DNA from: Fasciolopsis buskii
Lineage: Eukaryota; Platyhelminthes; Trematoda; Plagiorchiida; Fasciolidae
Length of the DNA: 64,000 bases
Reading direction: 5' to 3'
Assembly: GCA_008360955.1 (NCBI GenBank)
Contig: LUCM01002408.1
Location: 186,001-250,000 of the forward strand
Part shown: positions 11,761 through 24,756 of the stretch, in pieces
Position numbering within the stretch: the first letter of the stretch is position 1
How the letters are laid out: each line of letters starts with the position of its first letter
Position numbers and translations under genes: made by a program
Notes under the pieces: model-generated
Told to the model about the DNA's origin: nothing
Database searches by the model: none
What the model saw: only the letters and a program-made list of their open reading frames with translations

Positions 11761-14700
11761 TTCGTCACTGTCATGATATCAGCAATTTTGAAAGGAATAA
11801 GGGATAACTGTTATGTTGTCGAGTTTGGTTGGTCTATGCACACACTGAAGCACAAGACACAAGTACTCGCAGCGCACGATATCACAGGAGCACACAGCCT
11901 GTATTCTAGTAGGACACGAAGACACACATAGAGGTTGGAGACAAAAAGTTCGGGCTCAAGACTCAAATCCCGTAGTCGCACAACGAAAGGAACAGCTCTG
12001 CAGCTCCCTTGAAAGAGCAGCCACACGGAACAATAAGCGGCGCGAAATACGAACAGCTAGCCCAGTCCGCCAGTGGAAGAGAGAAGACGAACACAGAGTA
12101 CCGCCGGGCGTTTATTGGTGACCCACTAACACGCGTCAGACTTAAATGAGCTCTATCGTTTATGTAGTTTTGTTAGGTGGCCTTGATCGATGTGTGGACT
12201 AGCCAATCACAGACTGGGCTTTTATGAATATTTTCGCGGACGTATAAAAATGTTCAACCGCGCAATATTTAAAATAACGTCAACTTTGAAGTATTGAGAA
12301 AATGACAGATTCTTTTAGAAAATTAATAGCAGGAATGAAATCTGCGGTTCCAAAAACCTTGAACTGATCATCGACCATAGCAACAACCTAGCCGAAGTCA
12401 CGGTGGGATGGGTCTCAGAGTACGGCAGGTTGCCGGTAATCAGAGTAAAAAGAAAATATGTATTAGCTGCTTTTGCGATGTCAGCAGGGGACCTTATGTA
12501 TCTGATAATAAAGGTGATGAAATTCTGAAAAGTCGGCAAAAGAACTTTAAGAACCTGGGAAGTCCTTTGTATTGGGCTGGGCGGTGGAATTCCTGACATT
12601 TCTTGACTTTGAACCATATTTCAAATGCCCAGGAAGTTCTCGTTACAAGCCATTAACTTTTAGTAAATGCGTGAAGTCTCCCATTTTATCAAAGATTTTT
12701 TGGAACTTTAAATATTTCATTTGTTTTTGATAGAGCCTACTAAACTTCTTTGATTTATGTCGGGTACAAGATACACAGTTGATTAAACATAACGGGAAGT
12801 TTGGGGTGAGAGTAGTCTGCTACATTCTGTGGGGCGGGCGTTAAAGCGGACTGAACAAATCACAGGTTTGCACAGCGTCAAACATTTGGTCCATCGAGCG
12901 GATATATAGGACTAATAGGCGGTATGGTCGATACCCGAAGGCAGAGAGGGTTTGTCACGTGGAGGAAAGCTACAAAGGACCATCCCTTGGTCACCCCCAG
13001 GGAAAGGTTTTAGTATTAACACCTTAATATTTGAATTGATATGCGTAAAACTGGAATATTATAGAGCCTTGTGTACGTGGCTCATCCCTGTGCCTGCGTT
13101 TTGAGGATAAAGTCAAGTAGGGCGTTGGGAACGATAAAGGAGACCAACAAATTTTAGTTCCATTTAAGTAACCCGCAATTATCTTGCGACTGGAGGGGAA
13201 GACCAGGGAGATGAAGGAAGGATTGGGTTGGACGACAGATATCTGAATTATGCGGACTTTGGGAGATGGTATATACATCCTACTTCGATGGAAAACTCAG
13301 GTGGTTGGATGTAAAACCAAAGAGTGGCAAGGATGGATTCACGCACTGGATGTTGGCGGATGTGAGCTGCGTGGGGCTGCTTTGCGTATTCCATGCAACC
13401 ACCTCCCATACTACTTCATTTGCTGGTGTGGTAGGATTTCTAACCCGTCAACGAAAACCAAGAATAACGGCCGTTGTCGGATAACTAGGCTTCTGTTATC
13501 AGGAAATAACGCAAGAGTTGTTGGCTGCCAGCAGTCTTGGATAGCTTATTTCATAAGTTGGAGCGGAAGTTCAGGAGGAGTTCTGAAGACCCGCCATCAC
13601 CTTTGGGTTCATGCGCTATTCAAGAGGCGGGGTTTGTCGGGGCTGAACAGTCAACGTTTATATCTGGGGTTCGAATAATTCCTCGCTCTGGTGAGGGGGT
13701 AACTCTCGTTGAGCTAGTTATACTGGCCGGAGAGAGACTGCCCATTTTAAGTGATTTGTGGACCGAAACGCAAGGTGACAGAAGACTTGGAGTCAATGAA
13801 AAGGATTTCATAGAACTTCGATATGGAGGATATGGTGTCAGTGGTGGTGGGGCAGTGTGGTGGGACAGGTGGTCGACTAGTAGCTTTGCCAAAGCCGAAC
13901 TGGAGATCTACGGGGACGGCACTTTCTTTTAAAATGCACAAGAAGAAGCTGATTATCAAGTAAGTGCATGTGTTCACTCGGGTAGCGGTTATTTTTGGAA
14001 TTTGCAGGAGACAGGAGAGCGGTATTTGGTAAATGAGGCAATAGGGGCTGGACAGGAGGGGTTGAGGAAGGAAACTCGAAATAGGTTGCCGATCAGAGGA
14101 CGAAACGCAGGGATCCAGAGCGCGCCAAATAGACTAGAGGGAGACAAATCTAAATCGTGCAGGGTCACTTGGGTGAAAGTAGTTGGGGTGAAGACAAAGG
14201 GCATTGGATTGTCGAGAATGTTTTTCAATAAGGCGACATAGTAAGCGTATCAGAGTAGAAGGATAAGTTGCAGGTTCTACCTATGGGAGGGCGTCGGTAT
14301 CGCATCAAAAGTCAGCAGTTGTGTTCCCAAGTGAGGATGTCCGCATGGATACAGTGGACCATTCACTTGGGGATTTTAAGCAGTGGTTCGTTTGTGGCCA
14401 TTAGTCTGTGGGTCCTCCGACTTGTCCAAGCTCATGCCCAGATGGCCTACTTGAATTCAATATACCGAGAATGCCAGACAATCGTGGCGTACAGGCAGAC
14501 GGGCTGATTGGATGAGCGGGGCATTCACCGATGTGTGAGGCTGTGGTTAATTGGATAGGTAGCCGGAATAGGTTTCTTACGGTATTCAACTGATTTGCGA
14601 TGTCGGCCACCCTGTTGTTTGAGACGGCGAGGAAGAGCCTGAAGGCGCATCGGAGAGGGGAACATGCCAGGCCGCTGATGTTACTGGCATGTCAAGGCAT

Positions 14701-16859
14701 CCGTGAGTCGGCAATCATCCGCGCGGTTTTGCCGTTCGCACCACTAGCTTAGGGTAATATAGTTGGTGAATTTAGATGAGCACATGTTCCATGTGGTTGG
14801 AAGGGCCAAGTGGAGTGAAGTTCATCCACATCTGCCTGGTACTGGCTGAGACCAACAAAGGCGAGGCCGTGGGTCTACCGGGTTTCGCAACGGGTATACG
14901 TAGAGGAGGGGTGTCAGTACAATCAGCGGGTTTATTCTCAAGTGAACCACTAACGGTTTTGCGGAGTGAAGCGGTTGGATCGGAAATTGGGCGGACTGAG
15001 TACTGAAGAGGTTGGTTGTGCGGGTTGTTTAAAGTCGTAAGTGTTAAGGAGAGTTGAGGTGCGTCGGCCTTCGTAGTGCTTGCTGGGCACAGGATGGTAG
15101 GAAAAATGGGTGGTGGTGGTGTTTATAGCAAGACAGTGAGATCCTTGTTCAGTATAATAATAAGACCTTGTACTGGCGGCTCACAATTCAGAAAAGGAGC
15201 GCCCTAGGCAACCAACCTATTGCCGAATTAAGAAGTTTCGGTTAACCACCGTGTCTTGCTGGAAAGAAGTTTTATTATTGGAAACCTTGATATTTATATA
15301 AACCGTGTTTGGCTGCGGTTGTCTTGTTTATTATAAACTCCCTAGCTAGCAGTTCATCACGAAGCTAGTACGGCATTTGGGAGTTAATTCTGAGTTTTTA
15401 CGACGCCTTGGGTGCAGGCAAGGGTGGCGGACCATACTACAAGCGCTGAATAAAGTATATTGGGCTAATGGCAATGAGAGGGTTCGGAAATATTAAAAAC
15501 GGCAAGTGTTCGCAACGCGATTGTGGGCCTCCTTAAATACGGAGTTGAAAAAGCGCCCTGTTGTCTGTGTGACTGCTGTTTTTGGACTCGTTGACATGGT
15601 GTATGAGACTGACTGATGGAAAGTTTCAGTGGCAAATCTTTGATCCGTTGGACTTAATTTTCTAAGTCCCTCGGTCTTTTTGAGGCATCCAAGGCCACGG
15701 TGCCACATTTTCCAAATATGTCTATAAGCGTATTTCAGTGAGAATCGGGTCTGTAGGGTTTTCGGATACTGAGGTATGACGCTTATGTCGCCTTGGCTGT
15801 GCTGATGAAGGCATAAATAAGGGTTGCCGTAACTCACGAAAGACCTGAAGTGCTAAGAAGTACAATGAAAGTTAAGCACCTTCCAAATAAATGGCTAGAC
15901 GATGTCAACATTTGTAAGAACGTGGGGATTATATGGTAGGTGACAGGTCAATCGGTAGATTTGCTATTAAAAGCAAATAAGCTAACTGATTTAATTTGTG
16001 GTATGTAGCATAAAAGCTTTTAAATGAGGGCTAGGTTAGGGCTGGAAAGTTGGCAGCCCTGGTTTGAGCCAAATATTGGCATTATGTTCAGCGGGATATG
16101 CGGTCCAATGCCGATGCCCAGAGAAATTTAAGGAAATTTTCCAACCCGGTAAAAGATATGAACTATGTCAAGTATGCCAGAGTAACACTAATTTAACAAA
16201 ACAACAAGGATGACACATCAGAACTGGACGAATTATATGGCAAACACTCAGAAAAAGTTGTTGTCGAGATATGGTTAGAAAAAACCAAGCTGTCTTTATT
16301 CCGGAGGGTTTTAGCTACCGTAGACAGAATCAAATGAACAACCGACGATAGGACGGGACTTCGGAATTCTACAGAGTGGGTGCCCCAGTTGCTCAAGCTA
16401 TCCTTGGTATGCTGGCCACCTTGAGTTGCATCCGTCAAGCCAAGTGGTCCGTGTGTAAAGCTTGCACATACAAGATCCTCCGGGGGACAAGGCCGTAGAT
16501 TCTTTGCTGATGGAACCACTACAGAACCTGATCAGTAGATCACTAAATTTCACGGCAGGGGAACTGTAACCTGAGCTCAACTGCGTCGGAGGTGCACCCA
16601 GAAATACCGAGGGTAATGAATGTCTGGTATGGCTCCATATCTGTGCGTTTGCTTTAAAGGAATCAAAAGAGAATGTGTGAAATTTAGCAGCAAGCATGCA
16701 CTGGGCCCCAGGGTGCCTAGATCCATCAGTTGATGGAACGTAGGGTGTAATAAGAAAACAATTACTGCAGATAACTGGGGACTTGTCTCCATAAACTGCC
16801 AGAAGGAACAATCGCCATCCGCCCTGATGAAGGCCTAAGTCAGAAAGAATGATCAAGTG
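11761..16859. other. Unassigned region, strongly purine/G-rich on the plus strand
   Basis: I recognise no gene. Between 13.25 and 14.25 kb several overlapping frames are open on both strands (for example 13250-13678 and 13537-13932 on +, 13620-13892 on -). That is better explained by a stop-poor, G-rich composition than by coding. The row 14041-14100 has 44 purines in 60 bases. No RNA gene was found. Confidence 0.35.
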
Positions 16860-18480
16860 AGGAAGCAGGTTGTGGATTTGCTGTGACTACCACAAGTTCC
16901 ATGGTGACCTGGCCAAAGTTTGGAAGAGAGTCGTAGCGATACAATGGGATGCCAAGTTCGAGGATAAAACGAAATTAGCCCGTGATGCGAAAACTAATCC
17001 CAAGATTTTCCATGCATGCATTCAGTCTAAAAAGTCACGCGTGAATGTGCAGGAACCTTGGAAAGGATGATGGTACATTCGCTCTTACGGATAAGGATGG
17101 AGCTGAGATTCACCTCTCACCCTCTGAGATTGTGTACCACCAGGATCAAAATTACGTTTCGAGGGTCTTTCGACAGTCTTAGGCGATGATTCAACTAGAT
17201 GGGTTGAATGCCAACGGAGATCAAGTGTAACCGCTTTTAAGAGCACCAAACAGGCATAAATCTGCGGGAGAAGACGGAAACCACCCAGCAATTGTCCAAC
17301 CCACGGAGAACGTGACGTGCAAGACTGTAACGGAGGAATATAGAGCGTTCCTTGGGGAAATTCCGGGGGGCGGGAAAATGGCCATGGTTGTGACAACACA
17401 CAAGGCAAGTATTTTGTATGAGGCTAACAACCATTGTTCGGTAAGTCTTGCATCAATGTTTTGTAGAATAAATTGGGAAAAGCCATGCTAACGCATCCGG
17501 TATTTCTGGCAGAAGCCGCTGGCCGCATGTGTGAAGGCAATGCAGTCAACGTCTGCTAATCAGACTTTAGTAGAGCTTTCGATTCCGTAAGACACGTTCT
17601 GTTAGGCCATAAGCTCCCAACTTCCGGCGTGATTAATGCGCGAATGGGAATCCGGAACAGAAGATGCCACGGGCGAAGTAACCCTGGGCTCTGTGCCTGG
17701 AGGGCTTCTGTTCATCACTTGTAATAGGAATGGGCTTACCCTTGTTTGATCTTCATAGATGACGCCAAAGTGACAGGAGAAAATATATGCTTTGATTCAG
17801 GGGCGGCCAACAGATGATCCACCTGCTTCGATCAAGATGTTAACTGCAAAGGTGGACCCAGTAAGCAGTGTACCGCAACGTTATGTGGCAGAAATCAAGG
17901 GTTTTGGGTCGCCGTCATGCAGGACTTTTAGCCATCTAGGCAGTGCCAGATGGCGGCCAGCAAGGCCAAAATAGTATTGGCTAGACGTCGTAAGACGATA
18001 TCGTGCAACAAAAGGGGGCGTTTCTGTTAATCACATCCCCCCTAGTACACTGTCTTGGGCCTCATACCGCATAAATGATATGGACTGCATAGATAGGATT
18101 CAAAACCTAGCCAATGGGATGTTTGCTAATCCACGAGGAAATAGTTACGTGAAAATTTCGGCAACTGAGTCTCCACAAGATGAGACGTGGATGAAACACA
18201 GGGAACTTAATACGAATGTTTAGGATTGTGAAGGGCCTAACAGGCATAGAGGATAGTGTTCGCTTTCAGTTTTCAGCCACGTGTGACACAAGGGCACATA
18301 ACTTGAAGCCACGGAGGAGTTACAGGAGTCCAGAATTGACAGCAGTGTTTATCATGGTCCAAGTCATGCCGCTCTGAACTGAACCACAAAGTGGACGCCG
18401 TGGTCTGACTGTGCTCTCGCTGTTTGTGGACGCGGACTGCTGACCGTGGTTCGAGAAATTTCACGGTCGGGAGCGTGGAG
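16860..18480 (+). mobile_element. Decayed CR1/Jockey-like LINE, copy 3 (plus strand)
   Basis: Plus-strand fragments appear in the expected order. They are KFEDKTKLARDAKTNPKIFH and SKKSRVN (linker before RT, about 16.95-17.05 kb), SDFSRAFDSVRHVLLGHKL (RT motif A, 17.56-17.62 kb), LIFIDDAKVTGEN (degenerate FADD, 17.75 kb), DRIQNLANGMF (18.09 kb) and FRIVKGLTGIEDSVRFQFS (C-terminal end, 18.22 kb). Frameshifts separate them. It faces the opposite way to copies 1 and 2. Confidence 0.72.
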
Positions 18481-20029
18481 AGACGAGGAACTACAATTGT
18501 GTCCTCTAACCACAATTTTCGGACGTAGGTTTGTTCTGTAGACCCTACGTGCGCCCTCGTGCGGTTGTGGGTCGTGGGCTGATATTTTCCCGGAGTTCTA
18601 GAAGCATCACTCAGATCCAACCCAAGGATGTCCGAGTCAACTGGTACTGTCTCTTGCATTGATTCCGTTTAGCTGAGATTGGAGAAGCTGAGCAATAAGG
18701 GGCGCACCTAGACTCGTAACAGTACTGGCGGGTATAGAGTCCGGTTGTGAGAGGGGTGGTCACTAGGGTCTGTGTGCAGTATTCGGAGTAAAATGAGGAA
18801 TGATATGAACATTATGCGGAGCTCAGAAAATAACAACGCTGTTGGTTTTTCTTATCATTTCGCTGGAGAACAGACATGAATCAGACACAGACTTTTGCAC
18901 TGATACTTCGCGAGTAAAGAAGTGCTATTTAGAAGACGTTCAGGGATGAATCTTGATAATTTTCTCACTCTGTCCTAATGAGTCAAAAGCCCCAGCTTCT
19001 TCCTGTGATTCGCAAACGAGATTACGAGAGGAATTAAAGATGGGATGTGCACTTCTTCCTGGCGAGTGTTCGGCGCTGGCTGCAAAGTTGTGTATGCCTT
19101 AGGCCTACAGCATGACCGCACCCATGTTTGGATCACTCGGAATATCCGTGTTCAATCCACCGAGTCCCCTTTATTCAAATTGTAGAGGAAGAAGGGAGAC
19201 GTATGTCACCAGATGCCCGCATTTCGTTTTCTCTTCCCGATTGTGAACGTAAAACATTAGAATTTATAGACAATACTTTGTAAAGAACACAGTGGATTAA
19301 GCCGGATGGAATGTTTTGCGTCTAGTTATCGGTATATTGGAGTGACAGGCGGAAGGTAGTGTTAATTAATGCTGTGGTAGATTAGTGCTCAAGGTCAACC
19401 GTTTCTGTGCGCAAAGCTCTGGCTGATATATGCTGATAAGCATAGTCTCACTAAACGCCAGTAGCTAAGGGTGTCCCTAGTTTTTTAGTGCGGAATAAAA
19501 AGATTTACGCCTTGAAGAACAATGTCGTCAAAGTCGAAAACATACGGGAATATCTGAAACAGGAAACTGGGAAGTCACTGTTATCTTCCCAGTTGACTGA
19601 ACTGCACCGAGGTCCATTTCAACTAGTACGACCGTTAGCCCTGCACCAGCGTAGCCTGGTTTTGGTTGTTACCTCACAGCGCCATCTGTTCAAACGGAAA
19701 AAAAACAACGAGGGATAGTTAAGACCCACGGAAAATGGAAGGTTAAAGGTCCATACAAAAGAAGAAAGGCTTCGAACGCAAGAACTCCACTAACTGCGGG
19801 ATTGAGGCTCATCACTTGTTCTCTCCAACCCTCGTGGACCCCAACCCGGCAGTCTAACGGCACCCACACTATCCAGTCCACTGACTGACGTTTGCATACT
19901 TTTTACCCGTGTCATCGACTGCCACTTTCAGCCATCTTCCAACTACCAGCTGCCTTGCATAATAGTGTACAACGAGGCAGGCGTTCTGTGGGCATGCGAA
20001 AGATGCCCCAGCGACCTCAACCTATTCTG
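18481..20029. other. Unassigned stretch around the compositional switch
   Basis: No gene or repeat was recognised. Within it the plus strand changes from purine-rich to pyrimidine-rich. A short frame at 19488-19718 has no recognisable motif. Confidence 0.3.
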
Positions 20030-21010
20030 ATTCAGCATGTGTTCTAAAGACTAAACCCTAGGACCCAGTACCCCACGCGTACTCTCTGAGTTATGAAATT
20101 CTTTCATCATATTCTGTCAATGCTACGACGACAGCGGTGTTCACACACCGAAAGTCCTCGCACATCTGCTCTTAACGGTCATGTTTCGGGGCCTCAGAGC
20201 TATACGACCTCCGTGCTGCCAAGCATACTCGACTTCTAATCGATAATCGGATGTCACGCCGTCGCCGATGCCTGTAATTATTGAATGCCATTTGGGCATT
20301 CTGTATGTGCAACGACACTTCTCCCGATATACCGCCACCTTGTGAGACACAACTACTCAAGAAATTGAATTTATCCACTTCAGTTGTTCCTTTACAGGTT
20401 TCGGCGCCGGGAAAGCCCAGTCTTGCAATAGCGTTTTACAGTTCGAAGGTGCAAAACGCAGCCCAAACATACCTACACTGTCGTTCGCACGATAAGAAAA
20501 ATTGCTGCTTTTTGGATCGCTCAGTAGCATAGCATCGTCCGCATATTGTAGGCCAGACATATTCTTTTCTGAACAAATGTCAGTGACCTTATTCTCACAT
20601 GGGGATAGGGTTATCTCTGTAACCGTCTCACTAACGAAATTCAAAAGAAAAGCTGAAAGTAGACAACCCTGTCTTATACCATTTCTCATGATGAACTCGG
20701 GTGAAAGATCGCCGCACGTGCGAACGCGACTTCCGCTGTTCACATCCAGAGATTGGAGAAGTGAACCGAATTTTCCTAGCACACCCTTGGATGGGATGCG
20801 GTGCCACGGAATTGGACGATCCTCGATCGATAGAAAATATGAAAATGAAACTAAGAATATGGGCGAAGTCTCCAGTGCGGTCCGGGATGCACATAAGGTC
20901 AACTAGTTGGTATAGATCATTAACAGCTGCGAATTTTCCTGGCCCGACTCTCGCCCGCCACTCGGAACAGATCTGTGTGTCATCGAGTGAGTTCCTGATC
21001 TGCGGATAAG
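20030..21010 (-). mobile_element. TGA-tail-family LINE fragment, reverse transcriptase
   Basis: The minus-strand frame 20902-20357 contains RVRTCGDLSPEF, GIRQGCLLSAFLLNF, LQYADDAMLLS and RFAPSNCKTLLQDW, a well preserved fingers/palm segment of a non-LTR reverse transcriptase. A second frame (20378-20172) continues with KFNFLSSCVSQGGGISGE and RDIRLSIRSRVCLAARRS. The YADD catalytic motif is intact, but the ORF is broken by frameshifts and lacks the endonuclease. Similarity fades near 20.03 kb. Confidence 0.85.
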
Positions 21011-22559
21011 GGAGCGTTCTTATTGAGAAATACCACAAGAATCCGCTGGTGGCGCTATGATGTGGCCAGTGTGGCCCCTCAACAAAGTTAGGCCACTGCT
21101 CTTGGCTTTCCAGAAGGAGCGCATTAACCGCTCAGTGGGCCAGCGGTTCGCCCGAAACAACTCTGGTTTTCCACAGTTCATACTTGACTTTTCACGGGCT
21201 ATGTACTGCACCGTTTAATAAACAGACACTGGACTGACCAGCCGAGAACTGCAGTAGCCTCTAATGCAACTAACTATCACAGACCTTCAGCGAAAAGCTT
21301 TCAATTCTTTTCATGCCAACTACAAGCGCACGTGCTCTCAAATTGCAAGCAGCTTTTCATCCACCTAACCACTCTTCTTACTCCCTCGTTTTCCATTTGG
21401 ATGTTCATCGGGAACTTCAGTCGGTTATACCAGTGTTATTGTTTGTAAGGGAAATTCTGTGCCGTCTGTTTCACATCCGGGATTCACCTTGCTCGCTTTG
21501 TTCGCTCACGATGCTTCCCTCAAGTTAGCCACATCTATCGTTCAAACTTGTGTATTGGGCAACATGCGTGTTTCCTCATACACTGGAGACCCTATCCATT
21601 AATTTTTGTTGTTGCAACACAAACCGAAGGGGTTGACATTCAGGACGATAGTGCTATCCTTCGATTGCCATCCCCATCTACTCCTACGACGAAGATTGAG
21701 CTGCGCCTTTCTGTGGGCACTGACACCCTGCCCTCTGGTGTTGCTGGCGTTAGTGTGACTCAGTGAAAAAACTGAGGTTGCACTTGTCTCGATCTCAGTC
21801 GACAGCTCTTTATGCGCTCTGAGATTTGGAGAGTCGCGCAAAATGAGCAGTCGTCGCTCCGATAAGCGCAACACGCATACTTACGGATAACATCACACAG
21901 TCGAGAACATTTTCTATCTAAAGCTGTACTGTATCTTACACGGCAAAGCGGATTTAGTAAGACATAAATGCTGAAGTAGGTCAGCTTTCCTCTAATCAGG
22001 TTCATGTAGGAGTCAATTTATTCGCAGCTTCTGTTTTTCAAAAAACGGAGCGGCTGTTGGCCTTGTGTTCTGATAATCGGGTTTTTTCTCATTAGCATTA
22101 GGTAGTTCAAGATGCCGATACACCACCTGGTGCTGGTTCTCTTCAAGTCACCAATAGACCCAGATTGGTCACTTCACTGTTAGCCACTAATGACGTGTTC
22201 ACGAAATTGAGGGTCGTTTTGGGGCACTCATCTCGACTCCGACAATGCGTTGATCTGCACCAAGATGTTCGTGAGCTTCGGTGGGTGGACAGAACGCAAG
22301 ATCCAGCATCGGTTAGACCGTGGATAAGCAATCTGATGTGACTTGTCCATCAATTTTCCGAAATGCGCCAACTGGAAAGCTAGACATGCCCCCCTCTGCT
22401 GGTCACGGGAAAAAGATTGCATTCTGCTGTACAAGTTAATTATGGCCTGAAACGTTGTATTGTGACATCCTGAATTTCTGCTGTCTCTGTGCTTTCTTAA
22501 TGCACCCCAGTCCATCCCGGTTGTTAGTGTGCACACTGAAACTGGGCTCGTAAGCAGAC
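21011..22559. other. Unassigned, pyrimidine-rich
   Basis: No family was recognised. Short frames such as 21599-21874 and 22228-22536 on the minus strand lack known motifs. The interval may be decayed LINE flank. Confidence 0.3.
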
Positions 22560-22860
22560 GTGAACTGAACGCAAACTTAAATGGGGATCACGAGATCTGG
22601 TAGTCTCGTCGTGCACTGAAGATGGAATGTGCTACTCCAGTGGGAAATCCCCGCTCACTATTTCATCTCATCCGAGCTATCGGTAGGAGAGGACTGATTG
22701 TAAACGAGACGACCTGTGAAGCTGACGGGTGGCCTATCCGCAATCAGCAGTGACGTCTTGGAGGCTAGACGGAACACGTTGAAGCTTAATTTTTCTGGTC
22801 TCAAGGGTCACTTCTTCTCATAGGTGTCCAGAAGACTCCAAGTCTTTTTCTCAAGGATCT
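22560..22860 (+). mobile_element. LINE fragment, linker before RT
   Basis: The plus strand reads GNPRSLFHLIRAIGRRG, then NETTCEADGWPIRN and (after stops) TEHVEA.FFW. This is the conserved segment between endonuclease and RT in fluke LINEs (usually G-N-.-R-.-L-F-.-L-I-R, then E.FE.QF.W). It is an isolated fragment. Confidence 0.65.
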
Positions 22861-22964
22861 GGTGTCCCGAATAAGTCTTCTGTCTCCTGATATGCATCTC
22901 ACTGGAGGGGGCATACCCCTTAGCCACTGTGGCCCACCACAGCAGAGGTTAGGTCGGCAACCAT

Positions 22965-23065
22965 GACCCTGAAATGGAGTGACATAAAACTACATAGGGC
23001 CTCATTAGGTCAAGTATGGTAACAAGCCAGGCAACGGCGGATTACCGTGTCACTCTTCGTTGCAG
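22965..23065 (+). repeat. Dispersed repeat, copy 1 of 3
   Basis: The sequence around taggtcaagtatggtaac and caagccaggcaac recurs, diverged, at 33320-33475 and 56995-57150 in the same orientation. The family is unknown. No coding content is visible. Confidence 0.55.
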
Positions 23066-23209
23066 AAATCGATTGTTATCAACTCTTTAAGAAGAGCCCC
23101 AACACTGACTGCTGTAATTGCAGGAGTAAAACCCGAGGAGGAAGGCTCATGTCCAGCGCTCACCACTGGATTGACTGAGCTTTAATGCGACCCAAGTGCG
23201 CACTGTCAC

Positions 23210-23385
23210 ACTGGATCCTAGGTAGCAGTTGTGTGCATTTCGGTTGAACGGTTCTGCACGTGTCAGTAGCAGTTCGTTGGAGCGTCGTTGCTTGTTCGCC
23301 GTATCTGTGTATGAGCCCAATGATTACAGCTTTCCTGGGGCCAAAGACGAGTTCTACGAGGAGTTATCTAGACTACTCTTGAGTG
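23210..23385 (+). mobile_element. LINE endonuclease fragment
   Basis: The plus strand reads CAFRLNGSARVSSSSLERRC, then FAVSVYEPNDYSF and GAKDEFYEELSRLL, the middle of the apurinic-type endonuclease domain of the TGA-tail LINE family. It stops abruptly at the TCA-repeat tail of a minus-strand LINE at 23386, suggesting that the latter inserted into it. Confidence 0.7.
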
Positions 23386-24756
23386 ACATCATCATGATCA
23401 TCATCATCATCACCGTTCAGCGTTAAACAGCAAGGCAAGCCTCACTGACCGGTGCCTCTTCCCCAGAGTTGCAAGTTTCTATAAAAAGAAAGTATATCCA
23501 ACGGGAACAGGGAGTGAATATACAAAATTTGGAAAAGATAAGACGATGCTGCAGCCAACACACGGAACACAGTCTAACTATGCAAACGCAAACTTTCGAT
23601 CATTCTGATTCGATAGAAAATAAAAAAACTATCGCCACTGTTCACGATTCGCTTCCATATCCCTCAATGTCTTCAGCCAGCTAGTTGACGGGTACCAGCC
23701 ACGAAGACGTGAGACACCTACCTGTACATTTTCCCATTCCACGTTGTCACGTTATCCGTTGACCTGCACATGGCTTCTTCCACTTCATGAGAGAAACGGA
23801 TAATAGGACGTGATATGGTAGACGCAAAACGTAACACAAGCAACGAATTCTACTGAGCTTGGCAAGTTGACCGAATGCTATTAGAGCGGGCATCTATTAC
23901 ATATCACTCACAACCCTAGCGATACTACGCAGATATCAGTGATCGGAAATCTCTAAGCGCTGAACATCTTTCACACGCAAACTCCGTCTCGCCACTATAC
24001 AACAGAACTGAGCGCGTTATGGCACAGTTCATCCGGCCTTTTAACTTCAGTGAAGCATCGGACTGACGCCACAAGTGCTTCCGTTTGATGCATGACGTTC
24101 AAGCCTTGTATACACGTGTGTTCACATCCACTTCCGTGCTACTATCTTTCGGCGCGGAGCTGCCAAGGTACGTGGGACGGTCCACAATCAGTAGCTCCTC
24201 TCCATCCAGTATCAAATTCGGGACTACTGTCCTCCAGCCTTGTAACAGGCTTTGAAGGTGCAGAGCACGTCCCACATCAAATCTGTGTAATGCACGCTGC
24301 GCACCTCCCATCGATTAAAACAGGCACGCGAAGCCGATGCTGGCATCATAAAGGTCTCCTAAAGCATCCTCCGTTACCTCGTCAACGACGAAATTGAACA
24401 AGGAAGGAGAGATGCTACACCTTTGTCGAATGCCGCTGGTCGTTTCGGATGAAATTGATGGTTCATCGTATAACCTAAGAATGCAAATGCAATACTTACA
24501 ACAGGTCCACGCACTTTGGCATGTTCCTTCGATAAAGTACAGTGAATGGCGCCATCTAGTCCACTAAGTCGATGGCGCCTTTCAAGTCGATACAAAGAGG
24601 GTGGTATTTGTTGCGCGTTTTGAGTAACTGTCTAAGAGTTAAAATCTGACCGACCGAACCCCGATATCGGCGAAATCTAGCTTGCTGCTTATGGACGTTG
24701 CTGTGGCGAACGGGAGTCAGACAGCGCAACATTATCGACACTAGGACCTGTCGGGG

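Noticed and set aside
23386..23416. TCA/TGA microsatellite as an independent repeat
   Set aside because: The same short run precedes cgttcagcg in every copy of the LINE 3' end, so it is the element's tail.
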